Shown in pieces: positions 26,500 to 34,076 of a stretch of DNA of 64,000 bases; the first letter of the stretch is position 1, and every line of letters begins with the position of its first letter. Under the pieces are notes generated by a model. It did not search any database, was not told the origin of the DNA, and worked only from the letters and a program-made list of their open reading frames with translations. The translations under genes were made by a program, and so were the position numbers. The DNA is from Cytophagales bacterium (lineage in GTDB: Bacteria; Bacteroidota; Bacteroidia; Cytophagales; 172606-1), in assembly GCA_030446715.1 (NCBI GenBank), contig JAUJMU010000008.1, positions 186,001 through 250,000 on the forward strand, given 5' to 3'.

Positions 26500-27960
26500 T
26501 TAATTATAGCCGGGGTTTTGCGTGATGTTGACCGGGTTAATGTCTACCTGGCTTTTCGGCAGCGGAAACAGGGTATGGAAGGGCTGGATGGGATAGTCTT
26601 TCGCTTTTAATACCTCCACCAATTTACCGAAGCGTTTCAGGTCGAACCAGCGGTGAAATTCAAAGGCCAGTTCCAGTCTTCTCTCTTCCAGCAACTGCGT
26701 TTTAAACGATGCGTAGTCCAGGTCGCGGGTTAATGCCGGAATTTTAGCCCGGAGCCTTACTTTGTCTACGGCCTCATAGGCTTCGGGGGTTGGTCCCTGG
26801 CTGGTTTCGTTGAGGGCTTCGGCCAGCATGAGCAACACATCGGCGTAACGCAGGATGATCACGTTGTCGTCGGCACCCCCTAAGCCGGAAGGCGGCAGCC
26901 GGTAGTATTTGCGCACCAGGTTCAGGTTGGCTCTTTCCGCATTGGACCGGTACACCAGGAAGTTGAAGCTGCGGCGCGCATCGGTGGCGGTATAGTTATT
27001 GTACAAATCGTTGGTAGCAACTGCCAGGCCGCCACCGTTGCCGCCTACGTACCCGGCGCCGTAAATATCTCTCCCCACCGTAGCGTCGTTGGACATAAAA
27101 AAGGTAACCAGACCATTGCCCTCCCGGGTAGTAAGGCCGCTCAGAAACTGAATTTCAAAAATGGATTCGGCGGTATTGTCGGCACTGAAAACATCCGGGT
27201 AGTTGGCCATCAGCCGGTACGTGTAAGGCGCCCGCGTCAGCTCCCGTAAAAGCGGCAGGGCCAGTTCCGGTTTTTTATCCGTCAGGTACACTTTGGCCAG
27301 TAAGGCTTTGGCGGCACCCTGGGTAGCCCGGCCCAGGTGGGTTGAATTGTGCGTGACCGGCAGATTCGCCAGGGCATCGGTTAAGTCCTGGCTGATGGCT
27401 TCGTAAACCGCTTCTTCGGAACTTCTTGCCAGGGCAAAAGCCTGAGCCGGCTCTTTGACCTCGGTAAGGGAAACCGGAACCCCGCCGAAAAAACGCACCA
27501 GGTTAAAGTAAAAGTAAGCCCGCAGGAATTTGGCTTCGCCGGTGTACTGCGCCTTCAGCGTCTCGTTGGCAAAGGGGATGCCTTCTATCCGGTCAATCAA
27601 TTGGTTGGCGGCGGCGATGCCGGCGTAATGGTTGTTCCAGATGTTGCGCATGTAGGCGTTTTCACTCGTAAACTGGTAAAAGATCAGTTCCCGGATGTCG
27701 CCGCCGGCATTGTTGAGCCCTACGCTGGCCTGGGAAGTGGCGTTGTCGGTGGTCCGTTCGGTTAGCAGGGCCAGGTCGGTGATGCCCTGCTGGGCGGCAT
27801 CATAAATACCCAGCACCGCCCGGTTGGCGTCTTCCGGGTTCTTGAAGGATAAATTAACGCTTCCCTGGTCGAGTGGGGCCAGTTCCAGAAATTCTTTCTG
27901 GCAGCCGGATAGCAGGGTTATGGCGAACAGGATGGCTGGTATTTTAGGGAATTTGCGCAT
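26500..27960 (-). CDS. SusD/RagB-like outer-membrane lipoprotein
   Basis: About 486 residues when started at MRKFPKIPAILFAITLLSGC, which gives a compact lipoprotein signal with Cys as the lipidation site; an in-frame ATG five codons upstream (27975) is less likely. The body shows the classical SusD layout: N-terminal FLELAPLDQGSVNLSFKNPEDANRAVLGIYDAAQ, TPR helices with GEAKFLRAYFYFNLVRFFGGVPV, and the C-terminal DDNVIILRYADVLLMLAEALNE and RRLELAFEFHRWFDLKRFGK blocks. It pairs with the STN-bearing SusC ending at 28025. Ligand unknown. Confidence 0.95.
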   Translation of the reverse strand: MRKFPKIPAILFAITLLSGCQKEFLELAPLDQGSVNLSFKNPEDANRAVLGIYDAAQQGITDLALLTERTTDNATSQASVGLNNAGGDIRELIFYQFTSENAYMRNIWNNHYAGIAAANQLIDRIEGIPFANETLKAQYTGEAKFLRAYFYFNLVRFFGGVPVSLTEVKEPAQAFALARSSEEAVYEAISQDLTDALANLPVTHNSTHLGRATQGAAKALLAKVYLTDKKPELALPLLRELTRAPYTYRLMANYPDVFSADNTAESIFEIQFLSGLTTREGNGLVTFFMSNDATVGRDIYGAGYVGGNGGGLAVATNDLYNNYTATDARRSFNFLVYRSNAERANLNLVRKYYRLPPSGLGGADDNVIILRYADVLLMLAEALNETSQGPTPEAYEAVDKVRLRAKIPALTRDLDYASFKTQLLEERRLELAFEFHRWFDLKRFGKLVEVLKAKDYPIQPFHTLFPLPKSQVDINPVNITQNPGYN

Positions 27961-28024
27961 AATGGTACCGTTCATGTTGTCAACTTATTTTATTGGCCGG
28001 TGGGCTACGGCCTTGCTTAACGCG

Positions 28025-31000
28025 CTAAAAAGTCAGGTTACAGCCCAGGGAAAGTATTCTGGCCGAAGGATAGAGGCCATTGTCGAAGCCGAAGCTGAGG
28101 GAGCCGCCCCCGATGGCGTTTTCCGGATCGAAGCCGGGATACCGGGTGAAGGTAGCTAAATTTTGCCCGCTTACATAAAGCCTGGCATTGCTTAACCGGG
28201 CTTTACTGATCCAGCCAGCCGGTACATTGTAGGCGAGGGTAATGTTGCTCACCCGCAGATAAGACCCGTCGAACACGTAAAAATCGGAGCCTACATCGGG
28301 TAAGGTAGAGAAGCCGAACAACGCTTTGGGAATATTGCCGTCTCCCGGGTTATCGGCGGAGCGCCAGCGGTTCCGGACAATGCCGTTGTTGTTGATGTTG
28401 CCGTTCAGGTTGCTGGCGGCAAACAGCGTATTATAATAAATATCGTTGCCGTACGAGCCGTTCACCAGAATACTCAGCTCAAAGCCTTTGAAGGAGAAAT
28501 TATTGGTGACGCCGAAGGTAAAATCCGGGTTCGGATCGCCGACAAAGTCGCGGTCGTTGTTGTCCACTTTGCCGTCGCCGTTCACGTCCTTAAAGCGCCG
28601 GTCGCCGGGCCTGGGATTATTGTCCTGCGGAACGTGGGCATCTATCTCGGCCTGCGTATTGAATATCCCATCCGTTACCCGCTGGTAAAAGCGCGACAGG
28701 GGCTGGCCCACCACGTTGCGGGTGCCGGTGCCGTCAATAAAATCTTTGGCCGATCCCCCCAGAGCCAGCACTCTGTTCCGGTTGAATGACACGTTCACAT
28801 TGCTGTTCCACTGAAAATTGCCGACGAAGTTGCGGGTGTTCAGGGCCAGTTCAACGCCACTGTTTTCTACCTCGCCGATGTTTTCAATGCGGGTCCCAAA
28901 ACCGGAAACGGAAGGAATGTTGACGCTCAGCAACAAGCCGTCGGTATTGGCCCGGTAGTATTCCGCGGTAAAATCAATCCGGTTCCGCAGCACCGATACA
29001 TCCAGTCCGAAATTGTAAGAGGCTTTGGTCTCCCAGGTTAAATCCGGGTTGCCCAGGCCGGCGGCCCGGGTCGCATTTACCAGTACCTGGCCGCTGCCGG
29101 TTACGTAGGCTACGTTGCTGGTTGCGGCCAGGTGGGTATAATTACCGATGCTGTTATTCCCCGAAACGCCGTAGCTCGCCCGGATTTTCAGGCTGCTGAT
29201 GAACGGAAACGGCTTCATGAATCTTTCTTCCGACACGAGCCAGGCGAAAGCGGCCGACGGGAAATTACCGTACTTGCGGTTGCTGCCGAAGCGGGAAGAA
29301 CCGTCGCGGCGCAGGGTGGCGGTTACCAGGTAACGGTCGGCGAAGGCGTAGTTGAGCCGGGTAAAATACGAAAGCAGGCTCCACTGCGCGCGCTGTTCGG
29401 TACCGCCGTTGATGATACCGGCCGCATTCACGTACGGCACGTCGTCGTTCGGGTATTGCGTGCCCGAGGTACTGAGCAGCCGGAAATCGTTGCGTTGGGC
29501 CGAGTAACCGGCAAGGGCGGTCAGGCGGTGCTTACCGCCAAGCGTTTTTTCGTAGGTCAGCAGGTTTTCATTCAGCCAGTCGAGTTCCTGCGAAGACGAA
29601 GCCGTACCGGAAGGAATGGTCGAAGGCGCCGCACCCGTCAGGCCGTTGATTGAACTGTTGAACACGTGGGTCCGGTTGAAGGCCGCATCAATCCCCACCA
29701 TGGTCCGGAAACGCAGGCCGTTGGTGATTTCCCACTCCAAAAAGGTATTGCCCAAAACCCTTCCCTGGTCCAGGGTATACTCGTCTTCCAGCGCCCGGGC
29801 CACCGGGTTGCCCAAACCACCCACCTGGCCCAGGTACGAACGGGCCGCATTCTGGTTGGAGTAGCCGCCGTACTCATTGGGGTCGTAAGGGCCGATGTTG
29901 GGAACAACCAGCAGCGCCTGATGCACCAGGCCACTGTTAAAATCACCGTCCGATCTTACCTGGTCGTTGACGGTGTAAGACGGATTGAATTTAAACCCGA
30001 TTTTGATTTTATCATTTACGCTGGCATCTATGTTCGACCGGAAAGAATAGCGTTCCATGCCGGAGGCGATCACAATGCCCTTATTGCTCAGATAGCCGCC
30101 CGAAAGCGCATACCGGATGTTTTCGGTGCCGCCGGTGGCGCTCAGGTTAAAATTCCGGATAGTCCCTTGCCGGAAAATTTCGTCCTGGTAATCGGTGGGC
30201 TGCCATTGCTGCGGATCGAACCAGAAAGGGCTGATGGTGAAGCGTCCGCGTTGCTCGTTGGGCGTAGCCGGGTTGCCGCCGCTCTGGAGCCAGCCGTTGT
30301 TCCGGGAATCAATGTGCAACCCGGCCATTTCTTCGGCATTCAATACGTCAATTTTCCGGGTGATGGTCTGGATACCCGCGTAGGCATCCAGTGAGATGCG
30401 GGCCTTGCCTGACTTGCCGGATTTGGTGGTGATGATGACCACCCCGTTGGAGCCCCGCGAACCGTAGATGGCCGTGGCCGACGCATCTTTCAGAATATCA
30501 ATGGATTCAATATCGTTGGGGTTGATATTGTTGAGCGGGTTCCCGTTGGCCACGCTGCCCTGGCCCCGGTCGCCGGCGGTAACCGGAAAGCCGTCAATGA
30601 CAAACAGGGGTTCGTTGCCGGCGGTAATGGAACTCGTACCCCGGATTTTGATGTTTACCCCGCCGCTCGGCGAGCCGGAGTTCTGCGTAACCTGCACCCC
30701 GGCTACCTGCCCTTTTATCGCCTGCTCCACGTTGGGTACGGGCTGGTCCTTCAGGCGCTCCACCGGAACCGAAGCGACCGACCCGGTAATGTCTTTTTTC
30801 CGTTGCGTACCGTAGCCCACGACCACTACTTCGTCCAGGGCTTTGGTATCGGTGGCAAGGGCCACATTTACCACTGCTTTACGCTCAATGGGTACTTCCT
30901 GCGAGATGAAGCCGATAAAAGAGAAAACTAAAATTCCATCGGCCGCCTCATCCGGAATGGTCAGCTTGTAACTGCCGTCGCCGTCGGTTACGGTGCCGCT

Positions 31001-31522
31001 GGTGGTTCCTTTTAAAACCACCGCTACCCCGGGCAAGCCGGCACCTCCTTCCGTACCGGTTACTCTGCCGGTAAGCGTAATACTGGCAACCGCTTGGGTT
31101 TGGGACTGCGGGTTACCGGCCGGCGGGGCTCCCCTGGCCGGTAAAGACGCTTCCGGTGGGGTTTCCGGCCGGCTATCCGGGTGGCTGCTCCCGGAAATCA
31201 CGAAAACGCCTTCGGCAATTTTCCTGTACTTCAGGTGAAGCCCCGGCAGCAATTGATCCAGTACCGCTTCCACGCTGCCGGAGTACCGGAGATCCCCCCG
31301 CATGACTTTGCCTTCCACCGTTTTATCTTCGAATAAAAAGCTGATTTTATATCTGGCTTTTATTTCGTTGAGCACGTGCACCAGCGGTTTGCCCGTGGCC
31401 TCTCTGGTTTTGACTTTTACATCCTGGGTCAGTAGCAGGCCCTGGGCAGCCAGGGAAACCGGCGTTTCCAGCAGGGCGCCGAAGAGCAGCAGGTAACAGT
31501 AGTTTTTGGAGCGGGTAGCCAT
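28025..31522 (-). CDS. SusC-like TonB-dependent receptor with STN signalling domain
   Basis: A 1165-residue protein: signal peptide (about 1-26), STN domain (about 35-110, PLVHVLNEIKARYKISFLFED), carboxypeptidase-regulatory-like domain (about 150-235), TonB-box region ALDEVVVVGYGTQRKKDITGSV, plug (about 245-360, NVEQAIKGQVAGVQVTQNSG, NPNDIESIDILKDASATAIYG) and a long barrel ending in LGCNLTF. The STN domain contacts the periplasmic part of a FecR anti-sigma factor, here encoded directly upstream. So ligand binding should signal to the sigma factor as well as drive uptake. The gene is intact, although the cognate sigma gene carries a frameshift. Confidence 0.95.
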   Translation of the reverse strand: MATRSKNYCYLLLFGALLETPVSLAAQGLLLTQDVKVKTREATGKPLVHVLNEIKARYKISFLFEDKTVEGKVMRGDLRYSGSVEAVLDQLLPGLHLKYRKIAEGVFVISGSSHPDSRPETPPEASLPARGAPPAGNPQSQTQAVASITLTGRVTGTEGGAGLPGVAVVLKGTTSGTVTDGDGSYKLTIPDEAADGILVFSFIGFISQEVPIERKAVVNVALATDTKALDEVVVVGYGTQRKKDITGSVASVPVERLKDQPVPNVEQAIKGQVAGVQVTQNSGSPSGGVNIKIRGTSSITAGNEPLFVIDGFPVTAGDRGQGSVANGNPLNNINPNDIESIDILKDASATAIYGSRGSNGVVIITTKSGKSGKARISLDAYAGIQTITRKIDVLNAEEMAGLHIDSRNNGWLQSGGNPATPNEQRGRFTISPFWFDPQQWQPTDYQDEIFRQGTIRNFNLSATGGTENIRYALSGGYLSNKGIVIASGMERYSFRSNIDASVNDKIKIGFKFNPSYTVNDQVRSDGDFNSGLVHQALLVVPNIGPYDPNEYGGYSNQNAARSYLGQVGGLGNPVARALEDEYTLDQGRVLGNTFLEWEITNGLRFRTMVGIDAAFNRTHVFNSSINGLTGAAPSTIPSGTASSSQELDWLNENLLTYEKTLGGKHRLTALAGYSAQRNDFRLLSTSGTQYPNDDVPYVNAAGIINGGTEQRAQWSLLSYFTRLNYAFADRYLVTATLRRDGSSRFGSNRKYGNFPSAAFAWLVSEERFMKPFPFISSLKIRASYGVSGNNSIGNYTHLAATSNVAYVTGSGQVLVNATRAAGLGNPDLTWETKASYNFGLDVSVLRNRIDFTAEYYRANTDGLLLSVNIPSVSGFGTRIENIGEVENSGVELALNTRNFVGNFQWNSNVNVSFNRNRVLALGGSAKDFIDGTGTRNVVGQPLSRFYQRVTDGIFNTQAEIDAHVPQDNNPRPGDRRFKDVNGDGKVDNNDRDFVGDPNPDFTFGVTNNFSFKGFELSILVNGSYGNDIYYNTLFAASNLNGNINNNGIVRNRWRSADNPGDGNIPKALFGFSTLPDVGSDFYVFDGSYLRVSNITLAYNVPAGWISKARLSNARLYVSGQNLATFTRYPGFDPENAIGGGSLSFGFDNGLYPSARILSLGCNLTF

Positions 31523-31585
31523 CAGTTCATGCGTTATTTTCAGGTTGATGATAGAGGCAGCGGAGCGGATGTACGGCGGGAAATC

Positions 31586-32617
31586 TTAGTCCGGGGGATT
31601 GTTTTCCAGGATAAGCTTCGTGCGGTGACGGGTTACCCGGATGTTCATGGATTCCGAAATGGCCGTGAGCAGAACGTTTACATCACCAATGGGCATTTCG
31701 CCGCTTAGTTCCCGTTGCGCCAGGGTTTTGTCGTTAAACTGCACCGTAAAGCCGTAATCATCTTCGAGCAACCGGGCAATTTCGGCGAGGGGCGTTTTAT
31801 GGAAAGTGTAGGTGTTGTCGCGCCAGAAACTGTACCGGGCCGGCATTTTGCTGGTTTTGTAAATGCGTTGCCGGCCGGCCGACAGTTCGGCAAAGTCGCC
31901 GGGTTGTAAGCGCACCCGGCTGGTATCAGCAGGCAGGGCATTATTGGCTAAAGCTACTTTTCCTTCCGTTAGCAAAACCTGGGTGCGCCCGCGGCGATTT
32001 TTTACGTTAAACTGGGTGCCCAGCACTTCTACATCCAGCAGTTGGGTATGGGTAATAAACCGGGCGTTCCGGGCGTCAGGCTTTTTGGTCACCTGAAAAA
32101 AACCTTCGCCTTCCAGCCATACTTCACGGGCCTGGCCGCGGTCCCAATGCTGGGGGTAAGTAAGTTTAGAATTGGCATTGAGCGTTACCAGCGTACCATC
32201 CGGTAAGCGCACTTTTTTGGTTTGGCCGTAACCGGTAGTTACCACCAGGGGCACCGGTGCTTTCCGGGAATGGTAAACGCTTACCCCGAGGGCTATCAGT
32301 AGCGTTATTGCTGCCGCCACCCGCCACCCGGCTCTAACCGCCGGCCACCGGCGGACTGTAGACGAACGCACGGGCTGCCGGCGGGCCCCTTCGATATGTT
32401 GCCAGACCTCGGAGAACTCGGCAGGGGTGAGTGCATCCCGGCGGAACCGGAGGCCCTGGATGAATAACCGGGCTTCGGCTACCTCATGCGCTTTTTCGGG
32501 GTATTGCAGCAGCCACGATTGCCAGAATCCGTCGGATTGCGCATCGGGTGCTTTTACCCACTGGATAAACGCTTCATCCAGCACAAAATCTTTAGCCGTA
32601 AAGTCGGGGTATCTCAT
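31586..32617 (-). CDS. FecR-type anti-sigma factor
   Basis: A 343-residue single-pass inner-membrane protein. The cytoplasmic N-terminus (about 1-90, YPDFTAKDFVLDEAFIQWV) binds the sigma factor. A membrane helix follows at about 92-110 (AAAITLLIALGVSVY). The periplasmic FecR domain spans about 120-225 (VRLPDGTLVTLNANSKLTYP, EVWLEGEGFFQV, LGTQFNVKNRRG), and a C-terminal DUF4974-like domain lies at about 268-335 (TFHKTPLAEIARLLEDDYGF). It ends 63 bp before the susC gene. It should hold the sigma factor inactive until SusC signals. An ECF-type promoter-like motif lies directly upstream at 32657-32720. Confidence 0.94.
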   Translation of the reverse strand: MRYPDFTAKDFVLDEAFIQWVKAPDAQSDGFWQSWLLQYPEKAHEVAEARLFIQGLRFRRDALTPAEFSEVWQHIEGARRQPVRSSTVRRWPAVRAGWRVAAAITLLIALGVSVYHSRKAPVPLVVTTGYGQTKKVRLPDGTLVTLNANSKLTYPQHWDRGQAREVWLEGEGFFQVTKKPDARNARFITHTQLLDVEVLGTQFNVKNRRGRTQVLLTEGKVALANNALPADTSRVRLQPGDFAELSAGRQRIYKTSKMPARYSFWRDNTYTFHKTPLAEIARLLEDDYGFTVQFNDKTLAQRELSGEMPIGDVNVLLTAISESMNIRVTRHRTKLILENNPPD

Positions 32618-32656
32618 GCGGTGGTGCGTAGGGCGTCTGGTGCCTCCAGGTGCCTA

Positions 32657-32720
32657 CACTTCCATAAGTAGGAAAACCACCAAAATGACCCTCCGGAAAA
32701 TAAGTATTTTTTAAATAAAT
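32657..32720 (-). promoter_or_regulatory. Putative ECF sigma-dependent promoter of fecR-susCD
   Basis: On the minus strand this block reads an A/T-rich tract, then GAGGGTCATTTT and, after a short spacer, CTACTTATGGAAG. The same layout (A/T tract, GAnGnG, then ATACTGATAGAAG or ATCCTTACAGAAG) occurs upstream of the other fecR at 56031-56095 and at 48440-48503. Position between sigma and anti-sigma genes in two independent loci suggests autoregulation by the FecI-type sigma factors. Confidence 0.5.
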
Positions 32721-32755
32721 AATATTGTTTAAAAAATACGGACGGAACGCCTGCC

Positions 32756-33357
32756 CTAAGTGATGACCCGCTGCGAAAAGAGGCCCAGTAACACCAGCAC
32801 ATTTACTTTTACCATGCCCAGTTGCAGGGCATCAATGGCTTTGTAAACCAGTTTATACACCGACCGCTGTTCGACGCCCATAATGAGGGCAATTTCATCA
32901 AAGCTTAAATTATCGAAGTAGCGCAGAAAAATGGCTTCTTTCTGGCGTGCCGGGAGCTTTTCGATTTCCTGCAGCAGCTTTTCCTGCTGCTCGGCAGGCT
33001 CTGGTCCCGGATCAGGTACAGTTCCGGCGACAATTCCATTTCCAGATGGTAGTCAGGGGGCAAATCCGAGAGGGATAACCGGGGGTGTAGCTTCCTTGCA
33101 ATCTCGTAGCGCAGGGCCTTAAACAGGTAAGCCTTTATCGAAGTCGGATCGGCGACTTTCTCTTTGGAACGCCATAAGTTGATGAACACTTCCTGAATGC
33201 AATCCTTGACCAGGTCACGGTCTTTGGTGAGCTTACAGCCGTAATTGAAGAGGCTGTTGGCCAGGGACTGATAAATCTGTGTATAGGCGCTTTCGCTGCC
33301 CCGCTTAAAGGCCAGCCAAATGCAAGCATCGCTGCTATCCTGGAAACCTTGATTCAT
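32756..33357 (-). pseudogene. ECF (FecI-type) sigma factor, frameshifted between regions 2 and 4
   Basis: The frame from 33357 (start MNQGFQDSSDACIW) contains sigma region 2 (LVKDCIQEVFINLWRSKEK) but runs off after LYLIRDQ. Shifting one base at about position 33000 gives the missing half: PAEQQEKLLQEIEKLPARQKEAI, the region 4 helix-turn-helix LSFDEIALIMGVEQRSVYKL and a hydrophobic tail, stopping at 32756. A one-base loss in CAG(G)AGCC explains it; the total of 602 nt is one short of a 201-codon gene. There is no slippery sequence, so programmed shifting is unlikely. It is the natural partner of the intact FecR just downstream. Either the gene is dead and another sigma factor serves, or the base is a sequencing error. 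Confidence 0.82.
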
Positions 33358-33419
33358 AGCTTATCAGCGCTTCAGGCGGGAATAAAGAAATAAATATACT
33401 GTTTTTTTTATAATTCATC

Positions 33420-33824
33420 CTAAATAAATGATAGTATTTGCTGGCGACGCTCCAACCCGCATTTGCGGCATGACTGCTTTATAAACCCGTTCGGATCTGC
33501 TACCACGTGCCACTTACCGGCCAACGCCGCGGTGTAACCGGCCCATTGCAACGCTTCGGCTACTGTAACGCAAGCCTTATTCAAATAGCCCCGGCAGGAC
33601 GGGTAACCGCGGTTTTCGGTCATATCACCCACCCCGGCCTGGTGCGCGCAGAGTCCCGTCAGCAGCGATGCCCGTGAGGGGCAGCACCGGCCCGCGTTGT
33701 AAAAATGGGTCATCAGCAAGCCGCCTGCCGCCAGCCCTTCAATATCCGGCGTTTGGATTTCGGAACCCATGCAGCCCAAATCGGAGTAGCCCATATCATC
33801 GGCCAGTATTACATGAATTGAAAA
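33420..33824 (-). pseudogene. N-terminal fragment of an arylsulfatase
   Basis: The frame encodes the first third of a sulfatase core: VILADDMGYSDLGCMGSEIQTPDI, the formylglycine motif CCPSR in GRCCPSRASLLTGL, and ALQWAGYTAALAGKWHVV. It then ends in unrelated residues and a stop. The frame extends upstream of the first Met to about 33824 (IHVILADD) with no signal peptide, so both ends are missing. It is a relic of a further sulfatase gene between the sigma factor and the beta-helix gene. Confidence 0.85.
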
Positions 33825-33931
33825 AGGCAGCCAGGACTTCGGCCACCTTTCTTAGGGTATGTTTGGGAATTTTATCTGGCAGTATTTGAATCAGCAGCGA
33901 TCTTCGTTGCATGAGCATTGCTATCCGTGTA

Positions 33932-33980
33932 CTACGAAGATTAGCTTCGCTGAGAGAATTCCCTTCGGGAATGACAAAGG
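33932..33980. repeat. Diverged half copy of the 38628-38746 palindrome
   Basis: The sequence ACGAAGATTaGCTTCGCtGAG followed by TTCCCttCGGGAATGACA matches one arm of the large palindrome at 38628-38746 with several changes. It lies in the non-coding stretch between the sulfatase fragment and the beta-helix gene, and marks a dispersed intergenic repeat. Confidence 0.7.
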
Positions 33981-34023
33981 AGTGGTCTAAGGGAATTGTG
34001 GTGATCTGCTTACCGGTTATTAC

Positions 34024-34052
34024 CCCCTGTCCGGCGGGAAACCGGACAGGGG
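34024..34052 (-). terminator. Hairpin downstream of the beta-helix gene
   Basis: A perfect 11-bp stem (CCCCTGTCCGG and CCGGACAGGGG) with a 7-base loop lies 24 bp past the stop of the minus-strand gene ending at 34077. There is no long U tract, so it may be a terminator or an mRNA-end stabiliser. Confidence 0.55.
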
Positions 34053-34076
34053 ATGCGGGTTTGATTTTAAGCGGTT

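Noticed and set aside
32990-33015. Programmed frameshift in the sigma factor gene
   Set aside because: There is no slippery heptamer or stimulatory structure at the shift point; a one-base loss explains it better.
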